NCBI GenBank assembly: GCA_030829765.1
Contig: JAUROO010000108.1
Span: 1 to 9,119 of the forward strand
Length of the DNA: 9,119 nt
Direction of reading: 5' to 3'
From: Miltoncostaeales bacterium
GTDB lineage: Bacteria > Actinomycetota > Thermoleophilia > Miltoncostaeales > Miltoncostaeaceae
Made by a program: the position numbers and the translations under genes. Of the stretch, positions 1 through 6,886 are shown piece by piece. Numbering within the stretch: the stretch's first letter is position 1; each line of letters opens with the position of its first letter. The notes under the pieces are model-generated. The model was not told the DNA's origin, did not search any database, and saw nothing but the letters and a program-made list of their open reading frames with translations.

Positions 1-87
1 CACCTGCGCGAGACGTGGCTGATGCTGCAGGCCGACGTCGCGCGCCTCATGCCCGAGCAGTCGGGCATCGAGCGGGACGACCCCTAG
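1..87 (+). CDS. C-terminal end of an unidentified protein (partial)
   Basis: Frame 1 is open from the first base of the window and ends at TAG (85-87), giving 28 residues that begin HLRETWLML and end in the acidic tail GIERDDP. The fragment looks like an amphipathic helix followed by a charged tail. It is too short to assign to a family, and its 5' end lies outside the window. The stop codon overlaps the stop of the convergent epimerase gene in the palindrome CTAG at 84-87. That tight convergence, plus the absence of any other use for these bases, is the main reason to accept it as the end of a real gene. Confidence 0.5.
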   Translation, partial: HLRETWLMLQADVARLMPEQSGIERDDP

Positions 88-977
88 GGGATGCGGGCTG
101 CCAGCGAGGCGTCGATCGCCGGGTGCTCCCAGGCGTAGCCGCGCGCCTCGGCCGCGCGGGGCACGCAGCGCTGGCCGTCGGTCACGAGGACCGCGGCCTC
201 GCCCATGGTGAGCCGGATGGCCATCGCCGGCGTGGGCACGACAGCGGGCCGGCCCACCGCCTTCCCGAAGGCCCGCGCGACGTCGGCCTGCCGCATGGGC
301 TCCGGGGCGACGTTGTTGAACGGCCCGGTCCAGGCGCCGTCGTCCAGTACCGCAAGGATCATCCCCGTCACATCATCGATGTCCACCCACGGAACCCACT
401 GCCGGCCCCCGGCGATGGGGCCGGCCAACCCCGCGCGGGCGAGCTTGGCCAGGCGCGGGATCACCCCGCCGTCAGCCGCGAACACCATCCCCGTGCGCGT
501 CACCGCCACCCGGACGCCGTCCGTCGCGGCGGCCATGGCGGCGGCCTCCCATTCCACGGCGGTACGGGCGAGGAAGTCGTCGCCCGGAGCGGAGGCCTCA
601 TCGAGCACCTCATCCCCGCGGTTGCCGTAGTACCCGGTGGCGCTCCCGCTCACCAGTACCCCGGGGCCGGCGCCACCGGCAAGGGCCTCCGCCACACGGG
701 TCGTGGTGATGACGCGGCTGTCGCGGATGAGCTTCCTGCGCTCGCGGGTCCACCGCCCATCGGCCACGGATGCACCGGCCAGGTTGACCACCGCATCCAC
801 CCCTTCGGTCGCCGCCCGGGGCAGATCGTCGAATACCGGGTCCCACGCGACGGCCTGCACCCCCTCCACCTGCCCGTGCGCGCGGGAGAGCGGCACCACC
901 GTGTCCCCACGCTGCAGCAGGCGCCGGGCGAGGTGCCGGCCGATGAGCCCCGTGGCCCCGGTGATCGCGATCTTCAT
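84..977 (-). CDS. SDR-superfamily epimerase, TIGR01777/SDR39U1 (YfcH-like)
   Basis: The 297-residue protein is an extended-type NAD(P)-binding short-chain dehydrogenase relative. It opens with MKIAITGATGLIG, where GATGLIG at residues 7-13 is the Rossmann dinucleotide loop. It continues with VVNLAGAS (about 63-70), which contacts the cofactor, and SGSATGYYG (110-118), the active-site serine/tyrosine region in the form typical of TIGR01777. The last 50 or so residues, with PTPAMAIRL, GEAAVLVTDGQR and a closing AIDASLAARI, match the DUF1731 C-terminal domain of this family. Length is normal for the family (about 295-305). Substrate is unknown even for well-studied members such as E. coli YfcH. 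The start is ATG at 977; nearby upstream ATGs (985, 988) are out of frame. It is divergent from the DUF4234 gene with a 56-bp gap and convergent with the fragment at 1-87. Confidence 0.93.
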   Translation of the reverse strand: MKIAITGATGLIGRHLARRLLQRGDTVVPLSRAHGQVEGVQAVAWDPVFDDLPRAATEGVDAVVNLAGASVADGRWTRERRKLIRDSRVITTTRVAEALAGGAGPGVLVSGSATGYYGNRGDEVLDEASAPGDDFLARTAVEWEAAAMAAATDGVRVAVTRTGMVFAADGGVIPRLAKLARAGLAGPIAGGRQWVPWVDIDDVTGMILAVLDDGAWTGPFNNVAPEPMRQADVARAFGKAVGRPAVVPTPAMAIRLTMGEAAVLVTDGQRCVPRAAEARGYAWEHPAIDASLAARIP

Positions 978-1021
978 GGCCCCATCATGCCGCGTGTGGC
1001 ACCCTCCCTGCCAACCGGAAC

Positions 1022-1027
1022 GGGAGG
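1022..1027 (+). promoter_or_regulatory. Shine-Dalgarno for the DUF4234-like gene
   Basis: GGGAGG lies 6 bases before the ATG at 1034. It is the clearest ribosome-binding site in the window and fixes that start over the out-of-frame ATG at 1029. The rest of the 978-1033 divergent gap shows no recognisable -10/-35 pair on either strand. Confidence 0.75.
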
Positions 1028-1033
1028 CATGCG

Positions 1034-1450
1034 ATGGCGGTCGAGGACATAACGATCCGCGGTGTGCGGGCGAGGACGCGGGGGCCGGTGATCACGTGGC
1101 TCCTCCTGGTCGTGACGCTCGGCATCTACGGCCTATTCCACTGGTACTACATCAACCGCGAGATGCGCGATGTGTCCGCGGCGATGGGCAACCCGTTCGG
1201 GAACGCCCCCGGCATGAGCGTGCTGGCGCTCTTCCCCGGCGCAATCCTCATCGTCCCCGCCATATGGACATGGGTCACCACGGCGCGCCGTGCCCGCGAC
1301 CTGCGGGTGATGGCCCTGGACGGGCAGCCGGGCGAGGTGACCTCGGTGCCGCTCGCCGTGCTGCTGGGATTCATCTACGGGCTCAACCATCCGTACCTGC
1401 AGGCCTCGCTGAACGCCACCTACGACCTGGCAGGGGCGGAGCGGGCCTAG
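1034..1450 (+). CDS. DUF4234-like small integral membrane protein
   Basis: A 138-residue membrane protein of unknown function. Three hydrophobic segments are visible: roughly residues 18-40 (from GPVITWLLLVVTLGIYGLF), 61-83 (MSVLALFPGAILIVPAIW) and 104-123 (SVPLAVLLGFIYGL). The TLGIYGLFHWYYINREM block at 28-44, an aromatic-rich segment followed by a charged helix, is the hallmark of DUF4234 domains. These occur in short bacterial membrane proteins with no assigned activity. The loop after the second segment is basic (TTARRARDLR), which suggests it is cytoplasmic. Start at 1034 is set by a good Shine-Dalgarno. It is the only complete plus-strand gene in the window. Its TAG (1448-1450) interlocks with the stop of the aldo/keto reductase in CTAG, so there is no room for a conventional intergenic terminator. 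Confidence 0.85.
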   Translation: MAVEDITIRGVRARTRGPVITWLLLVVTLGIYGLFHWYYINREMRDVSAAMGNPFGNAPGMSVLALFPGAILIVPAIWTWVTTARRARDLRVMALDGQPGEVTSVPLAVLLGFIYGLNHPYLQASLNATYDLAGAERA

Positions 1451-2448
1451 GCGGACACGCGCGGCGGCGGCTCGCCGTGGCCGTACTCGCGTGATGCTGC
1501 CGGGTACCCGGCCAGCACGGCGTCGATGGCGGCCTCCTCATCCACGGACAGCGGGGTCCGGGCCAGCGCCGCCGCGCCGCGGGCCTGGGCTGCATCACGC
1601 GCCCCCACGATGGCCGCGGTGACCTCGGGGCGCCGGAGCACCCATGCCACGGCCAGCTCGGCCACGCCGCCCGGGCGCCCCGACTGCGCGGCGATCTCCT
1701 CCAGGCGCCGCACCACCGTGATGCGCTCGCCGAAGTGCTCATCGGCGAACAGCTCGCTCTGCGCACGCCAGTCGTTCTCGGGGAATGCGGTGGACTCGTC
1801 CATCCGCCCCGTCAGGAGACCGTGGGCCAGCGGCCCGTAGGCCAGCACGCCCACGCCATGAGCGCGACACCACGGCAGCTCGGCCTCCTCCACCTGCCGG
1901 CGCATCACGTGGTAGCCCACCTGGAACGACGTGATGGGAGCCGCCGCGGCGGCGGCCGCGAGGTCGTCCAGGTGGTAGTTCGACACCCCGATCCAGCGGA
2001 TCAGGCCCTCGTCCCGCATCCTGATGAGCTCGGCGAAGGTGTCATCGGGAGGGACCCCGTCCACGGGCCAGTGCACCTGGTACAGGTCAACGCCGTCCAT
2101 GCCCAGCGCCGTGAGCGAGCGCTCGAGGGCCTGCCGCAGGTACGCGCCCGAGGCCTCGCGCCAGATGCGCAGGCCACCCGGCCCGGCCTCCCACGCCACG
2201 CCCCCCTTGGTCGCGACGATCACGTCATCGCGCCGCTCGCGCACCACGCGCCCCACCACCCGCTCCGCGCGGCCCTGGCCATAGATGTCAGCGGTGTCGA
2301 TCCAGTTGACGCCGGCATCCAGCGCTGCGTGGCACGCCGCCACGCTGTCGGCATCGTCGGCACCGCCCCAGCGGCCACCGAACTGCCAGGTGCCCAGGCC
2401 GATGACGGTGAGGTCGAGGTCCGAATTCCCGAGGCGCCGGGTCTCCAT
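1447..2448 (-). CDS. Aldo/keto reductase
   Basis: A 333-residue NADPH-type aldo/keto reductase, a soluble (beta/alpha)8 barrel. The start METRRLGNSDLDLTVIGLGTWQFGG is the standard family N-terminus. The catalytic tetrad is intact: D51 and Y56 in DTADIYG, K81 in VATKGG, and H126 in YQVHWP. Further family motifs are RWIGVSNYH (151-159) and the cofactor region IVGARDAAQ near the C-terminus. It resembles the AKR groups with IolS and YghZ-like members, which reduce small aldehydes and ketones; the physiological substrate cannot be read from sequence. Seven consecutive alanines at 164-170 come from a GCN-rich stretch in a helix. ATG at 2448 follows the stop of the PAS-like gene by 2 bp, so the two are almost certainly cotranscribed. 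It is the last gene of the minus-strand run. Confidence 0.95.
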   Translation of the reverse strand: METRRLGNSDLDLTVIGLGTWQFGGRWGGADDADSVAACHAALDAGVNWIDTADIYGQGRAERVVGRVVRERRDDVIVATKGGVAWEAGPGGLRIWREASGAYLRQALERSLTALGMDGVDLYQVHWPVDGVPPDDTFAELIRMRDEGLIRWIGVSNYHLDDLAAAAAAAPITSFQVGYHVMRRQVEEAELPWCRAHGVGVLAYGPLAHGLLTGRMDESTAFPENDWRAQSELFADEHFGERITVVRRLEEIAAQSGRPGGVAELAVAWVLRRPEVTAAIVGARDAAQARGAAALARTPLSVDEEAAIDAVLAGYPAASREYGHGEPPPRVSA

Positions 2449-2450
2449 CG

Positions 2451-2903
2451 CTATCCCTTCGTCGCGGGGGTGAGGGCGATCAGCAGCCCGCCGTCGTCAT
2501 CGTACGCCGGGAAGATGTCCGCGACCGCCTCGCGGTCCGCATCCAGGCCCAGCGGCCGGAAGGCACACGGCTCCGCGAGCACGCGCACTCCCCATTCGAT
2601 GGCACGCGCGATGGGGTCGTCGGGACTGCCGGGGAACGACAGGCCGAGGGCCTCTGCGACCTCGCGGCCGATCAGGTCGCCCTCGGCCCACCCCGTGAGG
2701 GTGGTGGTGGCGTGGCCGGCCACCAGAACCCGCCGATCGCGGTCGCAGCAGACGAGCGCCGTCAGCGGCCCGGCGTAGTAGTCGTCCATCAGCTCGAACA
2801 CGAAGCCGAATCCGCAGGAGGGGCAGCCCCGGGGCTGGTGCCCCTCGGCGCGCTCGGCGCCCGCCACGCGATGGGCGCACCGTGGGCAGATGAAGACCGC
2901 CAT
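2451..2903 (-). CDS. Small zinc-ribbon plus PAS-like domain protein
   Basis: A 150-residue protein starting MAVFICPRC. C6-x2-C9 and C27-x2-C30 form a four-cysteine zinc-ribbon or rubredoxin-like knuckle in the first 33 residues. The remainder (about 41-146) looks like a PAS fold: DYYAGPLTALVCCDRDRRVLVAG as first strands, then LTGWAEGDLIGREVAEALGL, which is the helix-rich middle that PAS domains place before the ligand pocket, and a closing strand GGLLIALTP. C52, C53 and C113 are additional cysteines. There is no kinase, cyclase or DNA-binding output domain, so it may be a stand-alone redox or metal sensor; that is inference. The frame stays open upstream to about 3806, but ATG at 2903 is the sensible start: it follows the upstream stop by 8 bp and is preceded by GGCGGGAG. 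I know no named family with exactly this layout. Confidence 0.8.
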   Translation of the reverse strand: MAVFICPRCAHRVAGAERAEGHQPRGCPSCGFGFVFELMDDYYAGPLTALVCCDRDRRVLVAGHATTTLTGWAEGDLIGREVAEALGLSFPGSPDDPIARAIEWGVRVLAEPCAFRPLGLDADREAVADIFPAYDDDGGLLIALTPATKG

Positions 2904-2911
2904 GCTCCCGC

Positions 2912-4867
2912 CTAGGGGCGGTACGCGCCGTCCCACGGCGATATATCGGCCGTGCCGGGAATCCGCCAGCTCCACGCAGGATGCCCGGTCCTCCCGCCCG
3001 CCATGCGCTGCACCTGGCCGATCAGGGGCACCAGATCCAGCGGCTCCACCAGCGATCCGGGCGTCATCGGGTCGGCCGCGAACGACAGCACCTGCCCCTG
3101 CCCGACGGGACGCAGCACGGCTGCCGGCGCGCCATCGAGGTGTGTGGCCACCACGCGCGCCTCGGGCGCGACGGCCGAGAAGGCCCACGTCCGCTTGTCG
3201 TCGACCGGCAGCGCGTACAGGTCGGGCGGCACGTTCGCCGCGAGCGCACCCTTCTCCATCAGCAGCACCCCGCCGGCGGTGCGGCCGAGCGGACCGCCCT
3301 TCAGTGCCGCGCCGATGTCCGAGAGATCCTTGTTGGCAGGCGTGCGCGCGAAGGCCAGCGGGTCGGTGACCACCAGGAACCCCCCCGCCGCCACCCAGTC
3401 GCGAAGCGCTTCGGCGAAGGGCCGCGACAATGTGTCGCCGCGGGGCAGCCACACCACCTTCGCCCGGGCAAGGCGCTCGCGCTCGGCGGCCAGGCGCTCG
3501 TCGGTGTCGAACACGAATGGGGCACCGTTCAGCTCGCCGAGCAGCGAGTGGGTGGTGTAGAGGGCATCGCCCGACGTGCGGTACCGGGCGTCGCCCCGCA
3601 GGTTGGGCTGACCCTGTCCCTCGCTCATCAGCGAGTACACGACGACCGTGGAGGGGTCCACGGGCGCGTCCGGCAGTTGGAGCCCCTTGAGGCGGGACGC
3701 CAGAGCGAGCATGCCGTCGTAGAGCTTGCGGTTCGTGAACCGCGGATTGTTCATCGCGAACCAGCTGAGGTGTGTCGCGCCCGCCCGGAGCGCCTGGCTG
3801 CTCCACGCCTCGATGTCGGCGATGCCAGGCGTGTATCGGGCGTACGGGAACGCCTGGACGACGATGCGCACGTCACGGCCGGACAGGTCGGACATGAGCT
3901 TGGCACCGAATCCCGGGTTGTACCGACCACGGCCCGGGTTGGCACGCTCGGCGTACGAGACGTACGGATCGGCCTCGACGATGTCGGCGAAGCCCCCCAG
4001 CTTCGTGTAGTCCCACGGCATGAAGCCATCGATCATGCCGTAGTCGTTGGGGGTCACCCGGGCACCGGGGTCAAGGCGCTTGATGAGCGCGGCCTGCTGC
4101 GCCTTCATCGCGAAGAAGCGGTCGCTGGTCCACCGTGAATACGCGAGCCACCGCAAGCCGGCGACGGGGGAGGTGGTGCGCTTCGCGCCGGACCGCGGAG
4201 GCGCCCACCCGTACTGCCGTCGTATGGTCCGGCTCTGGCGGCGCCACAGGGCGCTGCGCGCGGCCGCGCCCGTGGGGAGCACCACGATCGGCTCGTCCGA
4301 TCCGGTGTACGAGAACACGTACGGCGCGTTCCTCAGGCGCGGGACGATGCGCCTGATCTCCGCGAGCGCCTTGCGACGGTACGCGGGGTCCAGCAACGAC
4401 ATCCGGCGCGTGGGCGCCTTGGTGTCGGGCTGGAAGACCACGCCGGTGGGTCGGCACGACGCGGGGCGCCGCGGGAAGATGCAGAGCGCCTCCTTTGCGG
4501 CCCGCGCCTCGACGTTGACGTCCCACGACAGGCCCGTCTGCCGGTAGAGGCGCATGAAGTTCGCGGCGTTGCGCCATGACGCCGGCTCGCGCGGGGAGAC
4601 CGGAATGTCGAAAGGCAGGGCCGCGAAGCCGCTGAACCACAGGTTGTTCGCGCCGGCCGTGCGCAGGATGCCGTCCACGGTGCGCAGCCACTTCGACCGC
4701 GACATCGGCAGGCGCCCGGTAGGGCGCCACCGCGGATGCTCCTCGAGGTTCAGTTCATGGCTCCAGTCGAACACGTGCCCCATCGGGCGCGCGTCGGCAT
4801 GCCCGGCCATGACCGGGACCCCCGCGGCCAGGACCGCGATGGCGGCGACGTGGGAGCGCATGCCCAC
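2912..4867 (-). CDS. Secreted glycoside-hydrolase-like protein (TIM barrel plus GATase-like domain)
   Basis: A 651-residue exported protein. GTG 4867 is the outermost start; ATG 4861 (residue 3) is equally plausible and gives a cleaner signal peptide, MRSHVAAIAVLAAGVPVMAG with a likely cleavage after AGHADA. Residues about 55-400 look like a clan GH-A style TIM barrel: NLWFSGFAALPF, VFSYTGSDEP (185-193, with E192 at the usual acid/base place), DIVEADPYVSY (296-305) and HLSWFAMNNP. At the expected nucleophile strand, RIVVQAFPYARY, there is Q338 rather than Glu, so hydrolase activity is uncertain. Residues about 405-510 (VVYSLMSEGQ, AKVVWLPRGDTL, WVAAGGFLVVTDP) resemble the beta-galactosidase trimerisation/glutamine-amidotransferase-like domain of GH42-type enzymes, followed by a beta-rich C-terminus. 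C129 and C138 are the only cysteines, consistent with an extracytoplasmic disulfide. It begins 4 or 10 bp after the comA stop. Confidence 0.8.
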   Translation of the reverse strand: MGMRSHVAAIAVLAAGVPVMAGHADARPMGHVFDWSHELNLEEHPRWRPTGRLPMSRSKWLRTVDGILRTAGANNLWFSGFAALPFDIPVSPREPASWRNAANFMRLYRQTGLSWDVNVEARAAKEALCIFPRRPASCRPTGVVFQPDTKAPTRRMSLLDPAYRRKALAEIRRIVPRLRNAPYVFSYTGSDEPIVVLPTGAAARSALWRRQSRTIRRQYGWAPPRSGAKRTTSPVAGLRWLAYSRWTSDRFFAMKAQQAALIKRLDPGARVTPNDYGMIDGFMPWDYTKLGGFADIVEADPYVSYAERANPGRGRYNPGFGAKLMSDLSGRDVRIVVQAFPYARYTPGIADIEAWSSQALRAGATHLSWFAMNNPRFTNRKLYDGMLALASRLKGLQLPDAPVDPSTVVVYSLMSEGQGQPNLRGDARYRTSGDALYTTHSLLGELNGAPFVFDTDERLAAERERLARAKVVWLPRGDTLSRPFAEALRDWVAAGGFLVVTDPLAFARTPANKDLSDIGAALKGGPLGRTAGGVLLMEKGALAANVPPDLYALPVDDKRTWAFSAVAPEARVVATHLDGAPAAVLRPVGQGQVLSFAADPMTPGSLVEPLDLVPLIGQVQRMAGGRTGHPAWSWRIPGTADISPWDGAYRP

Positions 4868-4871
4868 GAGG

Positions 4872-5666
4872 CTAGAGGGCCGCGCCGTCCGGGGAACCCG
4901 CGCCGGGCATGGTGCGCAGCGTGTCCGAGCGCAGCCCGAGGCGCAGGGTCTCGAGGGGGATCACCTCATCCGGGGGGATGTTGCCCAGGTTCACGTTCGG
5001 CCCGAATGCCCGGATGAACCACACCTGCTGTGCCTTCTGCGGGGCCTCGAAGAGCAACCGGTCGACGTCGACGGACTGCGCGATCTCGTCGATCAGCCCT
5101 GACCTCACCTCGCCATCGCCGCGGAAAACGCCCGCCGTGCCGCTCTCGCGGGCCTCGGTGATCACCTTCCACGCACCGGCGTCGAGCTCACCGCGGATCA
5201 TCTCCACCCACCGGTAGGGCGCGATGACGGCATCGCCGTCCTTCGACCCGACCTCGGAGAGCACGGTGAAGTCGGCCGCGTATTCCTCGATGCACGCGAG
5301 CTTCTGCTCGTGCGGCACCTCGAGGGTGCCGTCGGAGACCTCGACATGCCGCAGCCCCAGGTCGCCGATGAAGTCCTTCCACTCGGCCAGCCGGCCCTGC
5401 GCGAGGCAGGCTTCCCAGAACGTGCCGCCGAGCACCACGGCCACCCCGTACGACTGGTACAGCCGCACCTTCTCGCGCAGGTTCGGTGTCACGTATGCGG
5501 TGCCCCACCCCAGCTTGACGATGTCGATGTATTCGCCTGAGGTCGCGAACAGATCCTCCACCTGACGCGGGGACAGACCCTTGTCGATCACGTGGCTGAT
5601 GCCGGTCTCGCGCGGCTTCACGGGACGGGCGGGGAGATCCAGGAAGTCTGCCGGGCGGGCGCTCAT
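4872..5666 (-). CDS. comA: Phosphosulfolactate synthase (ComA family)
   Basis: A 264-residue cytoplasmic TIM-barrel enzyme, close to the 250-260 residues usual for ComA. Family motifs run the full length: GISHVIDKGL (22-31), DIVKLGWGTAYV (48-59), VVLGGTFWE (77-85), VEVSDGTLEVP (108-118), VLSEVGSKD (135-143), ITEARESGTAGVF (169-181) and LLFEAPQKAQQVWFI through FGPNVNLGNI to LETLRLGLRSDTL (204-250). The characterised archaeal enzyme adds sulfite to phosphoenolpyruvate with Mg2+, giving (2R)-phospho-3-sulfolactate, the first step of coenzyme M synthesis. Bacterial relatives also supply spore sulfolactate or act in other roles, and the plant heat-stress protein HSA32 is a homologue of unclear activity, so exact function here is inferred. 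ATG 5666 overlaps the flavoprotein stop (ATGA), with GAGG about 8 nt upstream. No comB, comC or comDE lies in the window. Confidence 0.92.
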   Translation of the reverse strand: MSARPADFLDLPARPVKPRETGISHVIDKGLSPRQVEDLFATSGEYIDIVKLGWGTAYVTPNLREKVRLYQSYGVAVVLGGTFWEACLAQGRLAEWKDFIGDLGLRHVEVSDGTLEVPHEQKLACIEEYAADFTVLSEVGSKDGDAVIAPYRWVEMIRGELDAGAWKVITEARESGTAGVFRGDGEVRSGLIDEIAQSVDVDRLLFEAPQKAQQVWFIRAFGPNVNLGNIPPDEVIPLETLRLGLRSDTLRTMPGAGSPDGAAL

Positions 5667-6886
5667 GCCATGGCCTCGCGTGCCGCCGCGGCGCCGGCGA
5701 TCCGGCCGAACACCACCGTGTCCAGCAGCGAGTTGCCCATGAGGCGGTTGGTCCCATGGATGCCGCCGGTGATCTCCCCTGCCGCGTAGAGACGGTCGAG
5801 GGTCGTGCGGCCATGCCCGTCGATGACGAGCCCGCCGTTGCGGTAGTGGAGCACCGGGTAGACCAGAACGCGCTCGGTGGTGATGTCGACCCCCTGCTTC
5901 AGGTAGCGGTTGTGCACGTATGCCAGGCGTTCGGCCGTGAAGCCCGGCCCCTGCAGCCGGTCAATGGCGGTGGTATCCAGCCATGCGCCCATGCTGCCAT
6001 CCGGGGCGGCTGCGCCGCGACCTGCGGCCACGATCTCAATGATGGCATCGGCCACCACGTCGCGCGGCGCGAGTTCGTCCACGAACCGCTGGCCGGCGGC
6101 ATCGTGAAGCGTGGCGCCGTACGACCGGGTGGTCTCGGGCAGGGCATAGCCGCCGAGGCCCGGGGGCCACACCGCACCCGTGGGGTGGCGCTGCCAGGAG
6201 TCGAGATCACGCCCTTCCGCGCCGAGGGCAAGCGCCATCTCGAGAACCTCCGGCGTGGCATCCGGGTGGTTGGTGGATGATTCGCCGATGCGGGCCGCCT
6301 CCCCGGCGAGTCCACCGCCCGCCGCGAGCACCACCGCACCGGCCGTGATCTCCGAGCGGGTGCCATCGCGATGCTCAACGGTGGCGATCCATCCGGCATC
6401 GATGGGCTGCAGGCCCACCAGGGAGGTCGACTCGCGCACCCCGGCGCCGGATTCCCTCACCGCGCGACGCAGCGCCTGCACCATCTCCGCCCCGGTGCGC
6501 TCGCCCGCCTGCAGCAGGCGGGGGCGGCGCGCGCCCCCGCACCGGATCACGCGCGGCCGATCGCCCTCGCGCGTGAACCCGACGCCCACCCGCTCGAGCC
6601 ACGCAATCGCCGCCGGGCCGCCCTCCACCAGCGCGCGCGCGAGGGCGGGATTGGCGTCGTCATGCCCGGCCGCGAATGTGTCCTCGAAGTGGTCCTCTGT
6701 CGTGTCATCGGGACCCACTGCCGCCTGGATGCCGCCCTGGGCGCGACCGGTGTTGGATGCGCCGAGCGCGGACTTGGTGATGACGATCACCGAGGCGCCC
6801 GCCTCGCGCGCGGTGATCGCCGCGCTCATGCCCGCGCCGCCAGACCCCACGACCAGCACGTCGCAGCGCGAGGTGTCCGCGGTCAC
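5663..6886 (-). CDS. Short FAD-dependent oxidoreductase, fumarate reductase/L-aspartate oxidase type
   Basis: A 407-residue soluble flavoprotein of the FAD_binding_2 superfamily. VVGSGGAGMSAA (12-23) is the FAD dinucleotide loop. NTGRAQGG (45-52) has Asn45 where membrane-complex SdhA/FrdA proteins have the histidine that holds FAD covalently, so FAD should be non-covalent as in NadB. Active-site residues of the family are present: H234 (RHPTG), R275 (LAPRDVV), H347 (LHYRNGG) and R381 (HGTNRLMGNSLLD), so it probably acts on a dicarboxylate-like acid. It ends about 18 residues after NSLLDTVVFGR and lacks the roughly 130-residue helical C-terminal domain of NadB, SdhA and FrdA. The missing tail is not a frameshift, because the comA ATG overlaps its TGA. 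The start is GTG at 6886, inside the lysR stop (GTGA). NadA/NadC partners and iron-sulfur or membrane subunits are absent. TfrA of thiol:fumarate reductase is another possible relative. Confidence 0.88.
   Translation of the reverse strand: MTADTSRCDVLVVGSGGAGMSAAITAREAGASVIVITKSALGASNTGRAQGGIQAAVGPDDTTEDHFEDTFAAGHDDANPALARALVEGGPAAIAWLERVGVGFTREGDRPRVIRCGGARRPRLLQAGERTGAEMVQALRRAVRESGAGVRESTSLVGLQPIDAGWIATVEHRDGTRSEITAGAVVLAAGGGLAGEAARIGESSTNHPDATPEVLEMALALGAEGRDLDSWQRHPTGAVWPPGLGGYALPETTRSYGATLHDAAGQRFVDELAPRDVVADAIIEIVAAGRGAAAPDGSMGAWLDTTAIDRLQGPGFTAERLAYVHNRYLKQGVDITTERVLVYPVLHYRNGGLVIDGHGRTTLDRLYAAGEITGGIHGTNRLMGNSLLDTVVFGRIAGAAAAREAMA

Noticed and set aside
1936..1962. GCC/GCG repeat as a functional repeat element
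   Set aside because: It encodes an alanine run in a helix of the aldo/keto reductase and is simply low-complexity coding sequence.
2904..3806. Upstream extension of the zinc-ribbon/PAS reading frame
   Set aside because: The added 300 residues are Arg/Gly/Ala-rich and overlap the well-supported GH-like gene; the ATG at 2903 fits the 8-bp spacing and the Shine-Dalgarno-like GGCGGGAG.
637..4138. Long plus-strand open frames opposite the epimerase, aldo/keto reductase and GH-like genes
   Set aside because: They lie antisense to genes with clear family motifs, have low-complexity Arg/Ala/Pro/Gly-rich translations, and are expected from the high GC content.
5640..5700. Frameshift as the cause of the short flavoprotein
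   Set aside because: The comA ATG overlaps the TGA and comA begins at once, so there is no leftover C-terminal domain coding sequence in another frame.
5663..6886. Calling the flavoprotein NadB (L-aspartate oxidase)
   Set aside because: It lacks the C-terminal domain, no nadA or nadC is present, and the neighbours point to sulfur chemistry; NadB remains a possible relative only.
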